Source of the DNA: Lyngbya sp. HA4199-MV5
GTDB taxonomy: Bacteria > Cyanobacteriota > Cyanobacteriia > Leptolyngbyales > Leptolyngbyaceae
Length of the DNA: 64,000 nucleotides
Direction of reading: 5' to 3'
NCBI GenBank assembly: GCA_019359375.1
Contig: JAHHHL010000028.1
Coordinates: 18,410-82,409, forward strand
Shown: positions 8,994 to 17,405 of the stretch, in pieces
How positions within the stretch are numbered: position 1 is the first letter of the stretch
How the letters are laid out: every line of letters begins with the position of its first letter
The notes under the pieces: model-generated
What the model was told of the DNA's origin: nothing
What the model saw: only the letters and a program-made list of their open reading frames with translations
Database searches by the model: none
Translations under genes and position numbers: made by a program

Positions 8994-9059
8994 GTCTGTA
9001 GGGACGTTACATGTAACGTCCCTACAGACAGAATTACACCTTATTAAATTCGCGTTCCT
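8994..9059. repeat. Perfect 36-bp palindrome plus repeat-family arm
   Basis: Bases 8994-9029 form a perfect 36-bp palindrome centred on ACATGT, with core GTAGGGACGT. The following ~30 bases (CACCTTATTAAATTCGCG, then TTCCTT) match the right arm of the element at 29448-29596 with few differences. It is therefore a one-armed member of the palindromic element family also seen near 26.6, 29.5, 55.8 and 60.5 kb. Confidence 0.75.
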
Positions 9060-9223
9060 TCGCTGCTGAGGATCTGGTTGATGGGGAACGATCGCCCAAG
9101 ACCAAATTGCTTTCCCCGCTTGCTGTTGTTGAACGACCGCGTTAGTCTTTGCTTTAATCAGTTTTTTGCTTTGTAAGGAAGTTTGTATGGCGTTTCCTGG
9201 TCAAGTGAAGAGCGATTGCGAAA

Positions 9224-9306
9224 AGGCAGAAGGCAGAGGGCAGAGGGCAGAAGTGAAGAGAACAACGGGTTTCCTTCTGCCTCCTGTCTCCTGCCCTCTG
9301 CCTCAA
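9224..9306. repeat. GGCAGAAGGCAGAGG-type low-complexity inverted tract
   Basis: A purine tract built from GGCAGA/GGGCAGA units is followed by its approximate complement (CTTCTGCC, CCCTCTGCC). Together they form an imperfect ~30-bp hairpin. It belongs to the short tandem low-complexity repeats found in many spacers of this window, and lies ~30 bp upstream of the response regulator start. Confidence 0.75.
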
Positions 9307-9334
9307 ACAGACGATTGTTGCGTGGGGATAGACA

Positions 9335-10006
9335 ATGAACCGTAATGCGTCCAATGCAGTAACGCAAACGTTTTTGGTGGTCGATGACCACGAGGCGATT
9401 CTTGAGGGTACGGTGCCTGCTCTGAAACGAACGTATCCGACGGCTGAGATCTTTACGGCGCAGGATATTCAGACGGCTCAAACCCAAATTGGGTATTATC
9501 GCCCCACGCTGGTTGTGTTGGATCTGAGCGTGCCGCAGCAGCCGTATGCGATCGCCAGTGCAGAGGTGGGGATTCAGTTTCTCAAGACGCTGATCGAAAG
9601 TCAGCTTGCACCGAATATCGTGGTGCTGAGTACCAATATTCGACCGTTGGTGCAGTTGAAGCCGATGATTAACGCCTATGAAGGGGGCTTTGCTGCGATG
9701 GATAAGTCGCTGCCCATTCGGGAGATGCTGCGACTGGTCGATTTTGCACTACGCGGGTCGATTTATCTACCACCAGAACTGCGATCGCGCTCGGAGTTTG
9801 ACCGGAAGTGGTTGGAGGTGCTCACGCTGAAATTTCAGGAGGGGCTGACAGATCGGGCGATCGCAGACCGGATGCAAGTGAGCGATCGCACGGTGCGAAA
9901 TTACTGGGTGCGTTTGCAGGATGCGTTGGGGATTTATGATGAACCTGACAAAGACTTGCGGATTCAAATTGCGATCGCGGCGCGTAAGCTCGGTTTGCTG
10001 AGCTGA
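9335..10006 (+). CDS. NarL/FixJ-type response regulator
   Basis: A 223-residue two-domain regulator. The receiver domain (about 10-145) shows the acidic pair in VVDDHEA, the phosphoacceptor in LVVLDLSVP and a conserved lysine in MDKSLP. The C-terminal LuxR-type helix-turn-helix (about 155-220) includes LTDRAIADRMQVSDRTVRNY. The start is preceded by GGGGATAGACA, a usable ribosome-binding site just after a low-complexity repeat. About 780 bp downstream on the same strand is a CHASE2 histidine kinase whose H-box resembles NarX-type kinases, a plausible cognate partner. Target genes are unknown. Confidence 0.9.
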   Translation: MNRNASNAVTQTFLVVDDHEAILEGTVPALKRTYPTAEIFTAQDIQTAQTQIGYYRPTLVVLDLSVPQQPYAIASAEVGIQFLKTLIESQLAPNIVVLSTNIRPLVQLKPMINAYEGGFAAMDKSLPIREMLRLVDFALRGSIYLPPELRSRSEFDRKWLEVLTLKFQEGLTDRAIADRMQVSDRTVRNYWVRLQDALGIYDEPDKDLRIQIAIAARKLGLLS

Positions 10007-10783
10007 AGCCAGCAGAGAGATTCTGCTTGAAAGCGGCTGTCCTGTGGTGCATTGGGTTAAAGCAGTCCTGCCAGTAAAATCCAAGTCTCAAGAACCCAAG
10101 TTTTACGCAAGAGTCGTTGGAGCCAAACTTCACTGAGTCTTTATGGCTCAAGGCTATATCCTGACTCAAAAATCATCTCTTTGGGGGAGAGAAGCCCTTG
10201 TCGTAGTGTGCCCTTTACCGATAACGTCTTTACACCCGCATTTGTAACAAGCAACGTGTTTGTCTATCTGGTTCGGTTACGCTAGAGCGCGCAGACTGAT
10301 CAGGATCAGGAAGGAGTAAAAAATGCTTATCCTTTTCAGGGTCAGTTCATTTTAAGGATCGCTGATTGAATAAGATCGAACATTTAGTCTTCTGGAGGGG
10401 CGAACGGTCGTTTGTCCGTACAAAAAAGTAGCGAAATGATTTAATTCTCATTCCCAAGTATCGAGTTCTGCTGAGAAAGCTTTGCTACCGGATGCAGCGG
10501 GTAAGTAATCGACAAAAGGTGAAAAAAGCATTCGTTTCACCCGTTTCTATCCGCTGCTTACCTGGCATTCGACAGAACGAAACAGCCCTGATCCTTTTAT
10601 CTAAAGTAGCCACGCTTTAAATTTCTCTTTTTCCTTTTTTCATCTTACAGTTCCTTTTAACCAAACAATTTAGCCACGTTAGACGGAGCAGATCAGCGCT
10701 CAAACAAGAACGCGATCGCGTCTCTACCAGCCATCTACCATCCGCTACAGTACGTTGTTGAAGCATAGCCACTGTTGACTTAA
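10007..10783. other. 777-bp spacer between regulator and kinase genes
   Basis: No convincing long gene lies here. A ten-codon open reading frame at 10323-10355 is preceded by a near-ideal site (AAGGAG, then ATG six bases later) and could be a leader peptide. Bases ~10490-10565 hold an imperfect inverted repeat containing GGTGAAA and TTTCACC plus GCAGCGGGTAAG against CCGCTGCTTACC, consistent with a structured RNA or terminator-like hairpin. The rest shows nothing recognisable. Confidence 0.4.
10323..10355 (+). CDS. Possible ten-residue leader peptide
   Basis: The reading frame encodes MLILFRVSSF and stop. AAGGAG six bases before the ATG is as good a ribosome-binding site as any in the window, yet no gene follows for over 400 bp. 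ATCCTT/AAGGAT complementarity brackets the frame. It may be chance or a short regulatory leader. Confidence 0.2.
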   Translation: MLILFRVSSF

Positions 10784-12739
10784 ATGAAAATCAAAGTGAA
10801 TGCTGAATTTTGGACGCAAATTGAGCAGCAAGCAAAGGTTTGGCGAGTTGGAGTACTGCCAGGGTTGGTCGTCGTTGGTTTGGTCGTCGCCGCACGTCTG
10901 ACGGGTTCGCTGCAAAATTTGGAGTGGAGCGCGTTCGATCGCTTTCTGCGATCGCGCCCCTTAGAAGCGCCCGATACACGGGTTGTGATTGTCGGCATTG
11001 ACGAAGAAGATATTCGTCTGGTGGGGAAATATCCGATTCCCGATCGAGAGCTGGCTACCTTACTCAAAACGCTCCAGAGCTATCGTCCGACCGCGATCGG
11101 GCTGGATTTGTTTCGTGACCTGACGACCGATCCAAATCGAGAAGAACTCGCGCATGTGTTTAGAACCAGTCCCAATCTGATTGGCATTGAGGCGGATGTT
11201 GGTTCGGCAGCAACGCTCAAAGTCAAACCGCCACCAGAATTGCCACCAGAACAGGTGGGGCTGGCTAACATTTTTTTTGACCCAGACGGCAAATTGCGTC
11301 GTTGTCTGCTGGCAAGTAAGGTTGACTCTGGTGCGGTGAAGTATTCGTTATCCCTACTGCTGGCAGCACGTTATTTACAAACCAAGGGCATCCCGTTTGA
11401 ACCAGGACGGCGTGCCAGTGATCCAATTCGCTTTGGGTCGCTGGTGCTGCCACGCTTTCAAGCCAATACAGGCGGCTATGTGCAAGCTCAAGCGGGGGGA
11501 AACCAAATCTTACTGAACTTTCGCAGCCACCCAAAGCCGTTTCCAGTCGTTTCCATGACTGACGTGGTGCAGGGAAGAGTTAAGCCAGAGCAAATTCGCG
11601 ATCGCATCGTACTGGTTGGCGTGACGGCTTCTAACAGTCAGAACGATACCGTCATGACTGATGCGATTAAAGGTAGCTTACTCACTGATGCCACCGGAAC
11701 AATGGATGAATATCGCCTACTTTACGGCGTTGAGAATCATGCCCATGCGATTAGCCAAATGATCAGTGCTGTTCTGGATCGCCGCTCGCTGCTGCATACC
11801 TGGGCAAAAGGCTGGGAGTATGGCTGGATTGTCCTTTGGGGACTGTTGGGTATCACGCTGGGACTGTTGTTGCAATCACCCTGGAAAACGCTGTTGGGTC
11901 TCGCAGTGGGCAGTGCATGTCTGGTCAGCATCAGCTTTGGGCTGCTCACCTTAAGTTGGTGGGTTCCAGTCATACCAGCGTTGTTAGCGTTAAGTGCCGC
12001 AGGGTTAACGACAGCATTCTTCGATCGCGATTCTCGACTTTTGCTGGAGCAACGTAGTCTGACTCTCAAACGGACATACGACTCGGTACATAACGGTCCT
12101 TTGCAAACGCTAGCCGCCATGTTGCGGAGTCTGGACGATTTGCCTCCAGAGAAATTGCGATCGCAGCTACAAAATCTAAATCAGGAACTGCGATCGGTCT
12201 ACGATTCCATGCAGCAAGCGATTGTGACGGGCGACCAGCACTATGCCCAGACCCCCATTCACGAATTGCTGTACCAAATCTACGAACAGACTCTAGAGCG
12301 GGAACTGCCTGGATTTAAGACCATTCTCACCTTCATTGCACCCGACTTTACAGCGCTGAAAGAGTGTTCCTTGTCTCCTGATCAAAAACAGGCGCTGTGT
12401 TTATTTTTGCAGGAAGCGTTGTGTAATGTTGGCAATCATGCTGTCAATGCAAGCTGTCTGGATGTTATCTGTCAGCGGGATAAAAATTGGTATACTTTAC
12501 AAGTGATTGACAATGGGGTGTGCTATCTGGCTCAAGTTGTTGCCAGAGAAGGGCAGGCTAGAGAAGGGCAGGGAACGGCTCAGGCAAGAGACCTGGCGCG
12601 ATCGCTGAGAGGCAGCTTTCAGCGTCGTCCCAACACGCCTCATGGCATCGTCTGTGAGTTGACATGGCGTAGCCCAAGACCCTGGTGGCAGTTTTCTCAC
12701 CCTTTCCAGTCAACGCAGCACGTACTCAACAGGCTTTAA
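10784..12739 (+). CDS. CHASE2-domain sensor histidine kinase
   Basis: A 651-residue membrane sensor. An N-terminal hydrophobic helix (about 20-42) is followed by an extracytoplasmic CHASE2 domain (about 45-335; VVIVGIDEEDI, PTAIGLDLFRD, FRSHPKPFP). Three closely spaced transmembrane segments (about 345-415) return the chain to the cytoplasm. The kinase part has a NarX-like H-box, DSVHNGPLQTL, a divergent ATPase N-box (FLQEALCNVGNHAVNA), the G1 motif IDNGV, and a Gly-rich G2 region around GQGTAQARDLARSLRG. A small duplication, AREGQ repeated, lies beside the G2 region. It pairs plausibly with the NarL-type regulator upstream. The TAA stop is followed within 6 bp by a terminal-inverted-repeat element. 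The stimulus is unknown. Confidence 0.9.
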   Translation: MKIKVNAEFWTQIEQQAKVWRVGVLPGLVVVGLVVAARLTGSLQNLEWSAFDRFLRSRPLEAPDTRVVIVGIDEEDIRLVGKYPIPDRELATLLKTLQSYRPTAIGLDLFRDLTTDPNREELAHVFRTSPNLIGIEADVGSAATLKVKPPPELPPEQVGLANIFFDPDGKLRRCLLASKVDSGAVKYSLSLLLAARYLQTKGIPFEPGRRASDPIRFGSLVLPRFQANTGGYVQAQAGGNQILLNFRSHPKPFPVVSMTDVVQGRVKPEQIRDRIVLVGVTASNSQNDTVMTDAIKGSLLTDATGTMDEYRLLYGVENHAHAISQMISAVLDRRSLLHTWAKGWEYGWIVLWGLLGITLGLLLQSPWKTLLGLAVGSACLVSISFGLLTLSWWVPVIPALLALSAAGLTTAFFDRDSRLLLEQRSLTLKRTYDSVHNGPLQTLAAMLRSLDDLPPEKLRSQLQNLNQELRSVYDSMQQAIVTGDQHYAQTPIHELLYQIYEQTLERELPGFKTILTFIAPDFTALKECSLSPDQKQALCLFLQEALCNVGNHAVNASCLDVICQRDKNWYTLQVIDNGVCYLAQVVAREGQAREGQGTAQARDLARSLRGSFQRRPNTPHGIVCELTWRSPRPWWQFSHPFQSTQHVLNRL

Positions 12740-12745
12740 TAGTCT

Positions 12746-12875
12746 TAGGGCGTGTCACCCACTCAGCTCTGAAACCTTTCGGTATCAGCCTGATCGCGCC
12801 CATCTCAACACACGAGGCTGGGGTCTGGAACCCTTGCCGTAAAAAACGTGTAGTCGTCATTGATGACAGCCCCTA
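12746..12875 (+). mobile_element. MITE-like TIR element, copy A (130 bp)
   Basis: This is the most diverged full member of a family seen in five places. It runs from TAGGGCGTGTCA to TGACAGCCCCTA, so its ends are inverted repeats. It shares internal blocks with the other copies (GAAACCTT, TATCAGC, GGCTGGAACCC-like). It begins 6 bp after the kinase stop codon and ends just before the ribosome-binding site of the DUF928 gene. It encodes no protein. Confidence 0.85.
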
Positions 12876-12891
12876 GCGTTTTCGGAGAGCC

Positions 12892-13629
12892 ATGAGTTAT
12901 CCAGTTGCATCGCGCTACAAGCAACAAATCGTTACAAAATTAGCGACAGGAGTGATCTTGGGGCTGTGGCTTTTACCTGCTATGAGTCTGGCAGACGAAG
13001 ATCGAGCGCCCACGAATGGCAGATCATCGGGTGGGCGAGGGTGCGGTAATACGCAGGCGATCGCCTCCACTGTGCCTGCCCTCATTTTGCTAACGCCGAA
13101 TGGGCAAGCGGGGCAGACAGTCTCTACGCGCCCTACGTTTGCCTGGTTTGTGCGCGATGCGGTGTCTCGTCCGATCGAGTTCAGGCTCTATGAGCAGGAG
13201 GGTGATCGATTCAAGCTGGTGAAAGAAATTAAGGACGATCGCCTGAAAAGCACTCCTGGCATTATGGTGATGTCGTCTGGGGGAGCGATCCCTGAACTAA
13301 CGGTGGGCAAGCGCTATCGCTGGCAGGTAGAGTTGGTGTGCGATCCCAGTCGCCCGTCTGGCAACCCTTTCGCCGCAGCGACGTTGGACGTTATCCCACT
13401 GCAAGCAGGCTTAAAGCATCAGTTGGCGCAAACTCGCGATCGCCTGACGATCGCAAAACTTTACGCCAAGGAAAATCTCTGGTACGACGTGCTAAAAACG
13501 GCGTTTACACCGCCCACCAGTGCGACCCAACTACAGGCTCTGCGACAAACCGTGCTCGATCGAGTGGCGATTGATCCTGCTGAGCGTCAGTTGTTGCAGG
13601 CTAGCTCCATTCACGCCATCCAGCGCTAG
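12892..13629 (+). CDS. DUF928 family exported protein
   Basis: A 245-residue protein with a signal peptide (hydrophobic 19-34, ending around LPAMSLADE) and a DUF928 domain. The domain is recognised by LLTPNGQAGQTVSTRPTF, RFRLYE-like strands, GIMVMSSGGAIPELTVGKRY, WQVELVCDPSRPSGN and the helical LAKLYAKENLWYD-type tail. The family is essentially cyanobacterial and is often encoded next to CHASE2 proteins, as here, which suggests a periplasmic partner of the sensor; its biochemical role is unknown. A GGAG ribosome-binding site precedes the ATG. A TIR element separates it from the kinase gene. Confidence 0.88.
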   Translation: MSYPVASRYKQQIVTKLATGVILGLWLLPAMSLADEDRAPTNGRSSGGRGCGNTQAIASTVPALILLTPNGQAGQTVSTRPTFAWFVRDAVSRPIEFRLYEQEGDRFKLVKEIKDDRLKSTPGIMVMSSGGAIPELTVGKRYRWQVELVCDPSRPSGNPFAAATLDVIPLQAGLKHQLAQTRDRLTIAKLYAKENLWYDVLKTAFTPPTSATQLQALRQTVLDRVAIDPAERQLLQASSIHAIQR

Positions 13630-13669
13630 AGTTGCAGTAGGCAACAAGGCGGCACCTGACGATGCTGGG

Positions 13670-14170
13670 ATGGAACGATTGAGCGAAGTGCTACCAGACG
13701 AATTTTGGCATGGGGTGGAGCAATTCAACCAGGGGGAATTCTATGCGTGCCATGACACGCTAGAGGCGTTGTGGATTGAAGCAACCGAACCAGATAAGAA
13801 GTTTTATCAAGGCATTCTACAAGTCGCGGTGGCGCTGTATCACCTGGGCAACCAGAACTGGCGGGGTGCCGTTATTTTAATGGGCGAAGGGATGAATCGG
13901 CTGCGCGGTTATCAGCCGAGCTATGCAGGCATTGATGTCGAACAGTTTTTGGCCCAAACCGTGCTGGTGTTTACTATCCTTCAACAAACAGGACCAGAGC
14001 AGGTTATAACGGTTATCGAGCAGCTTGGTTTAGAGCCGTTGCCTGAAGGTGTTGCGGACGATCGCTCCAATCTGTCTGCCGATGCAACTACAGCACAAAG
14101 CTCCGCAGACCATGCTAGCCTTCGGTTGCCTACCCTGCAAACCGTGAGTTCTGAGCAAACGCATTTTTGA
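13670..14170 (+). CDS. DUF309 family protein
   Basis: A 166-residue protein with the DUF309 signature: FWHGVEQFNQGEFYACHDTLEALWIEA, then KFYQGILQVAVALYHLGNQNWRGAVILMGEGMNRL. The conserved EFYxCHDxLE and YQGxxQ motifs form an all-helical fold of unknown activity. The ATG at 13670 is preferred because the family begins close to it; the frame stays open further upstream into the DUF928 gene, but those residues do not look like the family. A C-terminal ~40-residue tail is rich in Ser, Thr and Ala. It follows DUF928 by 40 bp and may be cotranscribed. Confidence 0.85.
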   Translation: MERLSEVLPDEFWHGVEQFNQGEFYACHDTLEALWIEATEPDKKFYQGILQVAVALYHLGNQNWRGAVILMGEGMNRLRGYQPSYAGIDVEQFLAQTVLVFTILQQTGPEQVITVIEQLGLEPLPEGVADDRSNLSADATTAQSSADHASLRLPTLQTVSSEQTHF

Positions 14171-14407
14171 GCTAGGCGATCGAGCAGCAACTTCTCACAC
14201 AGATACCAGTCATAGAAGCAAGAGGGTTACCCGATTCAATGCTTAAATGGAAGCTGAATTGAGTGTCCACTTTGTCCGCAAACTTGCCTCTCTACAGAGT
14301 TGGCTTCAGGTTCAGTAGGATTGGGTAAACTACCTAACGCATCGGTCAGCGCTATCTTGCGTTTGGTTTCATCATTGTTTTTGCTATCACGCTGAGTTAT
14401 CCGCCCC

Positions 14408-14992
14408 ATGATGTCTTCTCTCTGCCCACTTCATGCCCCTTTCAAGCGACTGAGACTGGCTGCGATCGTGCCACCTCTCCTGGTAACCATCCTGCTGTTA
14501 GAGGGTGTGGCATCTTTGCTGCTGTCTAGCCGCCTTGCTAACGCGCAAACCGAACCCAGTCGATCGCTCACCCTGCGATCGGACATTCAGGAAGCAAACT
14601 CCAAAACAGGTGTGATCACAGCGCGGGGCAACGTGCAAATTAACTATCCCGCTCGTCAAATTCAGGCAACATCCGCCCAGGCACAGTACTTTAGCCGTGA
14701 ACGCCGGATTGTACTAAGCGGCAATGTGTACGTCTTGCAGCAAGGCAATAGCCTTCGTGGTGAAACGGTTACTTATTTAATTGATGAAGGTAAATTTGTC
14801 GCATTGCCAGATGCACCCAAGCAAGTCGAGTCGATTTATCTGGTGCCAGATGCAACGGCGACTCCAACCCCAACGCCGAATGCGGCACCGTTTAGCCCTC
14901 AGTCAGAGTTTACGCCTGCGGTTCCGCCATTGCCACGACAGACAGATCTGGCTCCACCGCTTACTAACCCGTCGTCTCCTGGCTCCCGCTGA
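14408..14992 (+). CDS. lptA: LptA/OstA-like periplasmic LPS transport protein
   Basis: A 194-residue exported protein. A hydrophobic segment at about 18-45 is a signal or anchor. Residues ~50-145 form an OstA (LptA) repeat domain: SDIQEANSKTGVITARGN, VQINYPARQIQATSAQAQYF, RIVLSGNVYV, SLRGETVTYLIDEGKF. The C-terminus is a Pro/Thr-rich tail. In LPS export LptA bridges inner-membrane LptBFG and outer-membrane LptD. It lies directly before lptB and lptF on the same strand, which supports the assignment. Cyanobacterial LptA proteins diverge strongly, so the call rests on the domain pattern plus context. Confidence 0.85.
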   Translation: MMSSLCPLHAPFKRLRLAAIVPPLLVTILLLEGVASLLLSSRLANAQTEPSRSLTLRSDIQEANSKTGVITARGNVQINYPARQIQATSAQAQYFSRERRIVLSGNVYVLQQGNSLRGETVTYLIDEGKFVALPDAPKQVESIYLVPDATATPTPTPNAAPFSPQSEFTPAVPPLPRQTDLAPPLTNPSSPGSR

Positions 14993-15067
14993 GACAGCGA
15001 CTGCTGATACACGATAAGATCGTCGTCAGCTTTGTGTTTCTTGCCCAGCACAGCCAGGAGTGGACGG

Positions 15068-15796
15068 TTGAAGATCGCGCTTGAAAACGTTCATAAGTCG
15101 TATGGTGCGCGGAGTGTGGTTAGCCGCGTTAGCCTTTCTGTCTCTCAGGGCGAGGTCGTTGGGCTGCTGGGTCCCAATGGTGCGGGTAAAACGACGACGT
15201 TTTATATCGCCACTGGCTTAGAGAAGCCCAACCAAGGGAGAGTCTGGCTGAACGATACCGAAATTACGACCCTGCCGCTACATCGACGCGCACGGTTGGG
15301 GATCGGCTACTTAGCACAAGAAGCCAGCATTTTTCGCTATTTGACCGTGCAGGAGAATATTCTGCTGGTCATGGAGCAGTCGAACGTGCCCCGACAAGAG
15401 TGGCGCGATCGCCTCAGCTATTTGCTGAAGGAGTTTCGGCTCGAAAAAGTTGCCCATACGCTGGGTGCCCAAGTTTCGGGCGGAGAACGACGACGAACAG
15501 AACTCGCAAGATCGCTGGCGGCTGGTCGCGATGGTCCTAAGTTTCTGCTCTTGGATGAACCTTTCGCGGGGGTTGACCCGATCGCCGTTGCCGAAATTCA
15601 GCAAATTGTCGCTGTCCTGCGCGATCGACAGATTGGCATTCTGATTACCGATCACAACGTCCGGGAAACGCTGGCAATTACCGATCGGGCTTACATCATG
15701 CGCGATGGACAAATCTTAGCCTCTGGTAGCTCTGAAGAACTCTACAGCAACCCGTTAGTACGGCAATATTATCTGGGTGATGCCTTTCAGCCGTAG
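15068..15796 (+). CDS. lptB: LPS export ABC transporter ATP-binding protein LptB
   Basis: A 242-residue ABC ATPase closely matching LptB: Walker A GPNGAGKTTTF, Q-loop YLAQEASIFRYLTVQENI, signature VSGGERRRTELARSL, Walker B FLLLDEPFAGVDPIAV and the H-loop TDHNVRETL. It powers lipopolysaccharide extraction from the inner membrane with LptF/G. I place the start at TTG 15068 because AGGAG (15056-15060) sits 7 bases before it and the family begins MKIxLENVHKSYG. Another in-frame TTG at 15032 has no such site. It follows lptA by 75 bp and precedes the permease gene. Confidence 0.95.
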   Translation: MKIALENVHKSYGARSVVSRVSLSVSQGEVVGLLGPNGAGKTTTFYIATGLEKPNQGRVWLNDTEITTLPLHRRARLGIGYLAQEASIFRYLTVQENILLVMEQSNVPRQEWRDRLSYLLKEFRLEKVAHTLGAQVSGGERRRTELARSLAAGRDGPKFLLLDEPFAGVDPIAVAEIQQIVAVLRDRQIGILITDHNVRETLAITDRAYIMRDGQILASGSSEELYSNPLVRQYYLGDAFQP

Positions 15797-15799
15797 AAG

Positions 15800-16033
15800 A
15801 GAGGAGTGAGGGGTGAGGAGAAAGTTATGAATTATGAGTTGTGAGTTATGAGTTTTCAGCAGTCAACTTTTAGCCTACTGCTCCACAGAAGCAAGCTATA
15901 GCCTTCTGCCTCCTGCCCTCTGCCTTCTGCCTTTTTAGCCTTCACCCCTCTGCCTTTAGCTCTACTCTTATCTAACAACTAACAACTAACAACTCTCTCT
16001 GCTTTCCCTACTCCCCACTCCCCACTCCCTTCC
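15800..16033. repeat. Low-complexity heptamer-type repeat spacer
   Basis: The spacer between lptB and the permease consists of GTGAGG/GAGTGAG runs, TTATGAGTTG repeats, CTCTGCC/TTCTGCC runs, three tandem CTAACAA heptamers (15974-15994) and CACTCCC runs. The last pyrimidine tract abuts the next ATG, leaving no purine-rich ribosome-binding site. Confidence 0.8.
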
Positions 16034-16035
16034 CT

Positions 16036-17223
16036 ATGGCTTCTATCACTCCTGCAAATCCACCGCCCTTAAAGTCGCTTAGTTTGCTCATCCCTGGGGT
16101 TTCGGTGATGGATCGGTACATCGCCAGCGAGTTGGTGATGCCATTTTTGTTTGGGGTAGTGGCGTTTTCGTCGATCGGCGTGGCGATCGGTGTGCTGTTT
16201 GATCTGGTGCGGCGGGTGACGGAGGCAGGGTTGCCTGTATCGATCGCGGCGCAGGTCTTTTTCCTCAAATTGCCCTATTTCGTGGGCTTGTCGTTTCCCA
16301 TGTCGATGCTGCTGTCGTGCCTGACGGTCTACGGTCGGCTGTCGAGCGATAGCGAACTCATTGCGCTACGAAGCTGTGGTGTGAGCATTTATCGGCTGAT
16401 TGCCCCCGCGATTTTGATGGGCTTGCTCGTGACGGGCATTACCTTTGCCTTTAACGAGGCGATCGTGCCTGCTGCCAATCGTCAAGCATCCGAAACGCTT
16501 GATGCAGCGTTGAACAAGAAGGAGCCGTCGTTTCGAGAAAACAATATCCTTTATCAGGAATTTCGAGACTTCAAACAGCCGGATGGCAGTCGAGATAAAG
16601 CCCTGTCTCGCATCTTTTATGCCAAGCAGTTTGACGGCAAGCGGATGAAAGGCTTGACGATTCTCGACTTTTCGCAAGATGGCTTGAACCAGATTGTGGC
16701 ATCGGAAGCGGCGCTCTGGAACACCGACCAGAAAACCTGGGATTTTTTCAACGGCACCATTTACGTCGTTGCGCCAGATGGTTCGTATCGCAATATCATC
16801 CGCTTCGAGCAGCAACAGATCCAACTACCGCGCACACCGCTCGACATTGCTCAAACGTCTCTCGACCCTGGCGAAATGAACATCGCCCAAATTCAGGAAT
16901 ACTTAAGCCTCATTAATCAAACCGGGAACCAAAAGGAAATTCGTAAGCTCACGTTGCGGGTCGATCAAAAAATGGCGTTTCCCTTCGCCTGTCTGGTGTT
17001 TGGGCTAGTGGGAGCAACGTTAGGCACCCAGCCTCGTCGCGGCGTTGGACGCGGCACCAGCTTTGGCATCAGCCTGGTGCTGATTGTGTCCTATTACCTC
17101 TTCATCAGCATTTGTGAGGCACTGTATCAGTTCGATATCCTGTCCTCCTTTTTAGCAGGATGGCTACCCACACTGATTGGGTTGGTGTTTGGCGGTGCGC
17201 TATTGGTAAGGATTAGTCGATGA
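16036..17223 (+). CDS. LptF/LptG-family LPS export permease
   Basis: A 395-residue YjgP/YjgQ-family permease. Transmembrane segments lie at about 30-55, 70-98 and 115-142, then a periplasmic jellyroll-type domain (about 145-300), then three more helices at about 310-395. Typical motifs are MDRYIASELVMPFLFG, GLSFPMSMLLSCLTVYGRLSSD-like sequence and AFPFACLVFGLVGATLG near the C-terminal helices. It forms the membrane part of the LptBFG transporter; cyanobacteria usually have a single LptF/G-type gene, so it may form a homodimer. Gene order lptA-lptB-permease supports this. A pyrimidine-rich repeat runs up to the ATG and no Shine-Dalgarno sequence is visible. Confidence 0.92.
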   Translation: MASITPANPPPLKSLSLLIPGVSVMDRYIASELVMPFLFGVVAFSSIGVAIGVLFDLVRRVTEAGLPVSIAAQVFFLKLPYFVGLSFPMSMLLSCLTVYGRLSSDSELIALRSCGVSIYRLIAPAILMGLLVTGITFAFNEAIVPAANRQASETLDAALNKKEPSFRENNILYQEFRDFKQPDGSRDKALSRIFYAKQFDGKRMKGLTILDFSQDGLNQIVASEAALWNTDQKTWDFFNGTIYVVAPDGSYRNIIRFEQQQIQLPRTPLDIAQTSLDPGEMNIAQIQEYLSLINQTGNQKEIRKLTLRVDQKMAFPFACLVFGLVGATLGTQPRRGVGRGTSFGISLVLIVSYYLFISICEALYQFDILSSFLAGWLPTLIGLVFGGALLVRISR

Positions 17224-17402
17224 AGTGGGCAGGGAAAGGCTAAAGGCTAAAGGATGAAGGCTAAAAGGGAGGGATGAGAGATGAATGCTAAAGGCTAAAA
17301 AGCTAACCGTTCAACCAATGCAAAACTCAAAGCTCTTCTACCCCTCACCCCTTACTCCTCACTCCTCTCTTCTACCTCACTCCTCTCTTCTACCTCACTC
17401 CT
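17224..17402. repeat. Low-complexity repeat between convergent genes
   Basis: AAAGGCTAAAGG/GATGAAGG runs are followed by CTCACTCCTCTCTTCTAC repeated in tandem. It fills the convergent gap between the LPS permease and icd. No conventional terminator hairpin stands out. Confidence 0.65.
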
Positions 17403-17405
17403 CCC

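Noticed and set aside
12746..12875. Element copies as insertion-sequence genes
   Set aside because: At ~130 bp none can encode a transposase; they are non-autonomous. No transposase gene with matching termini is in the window.
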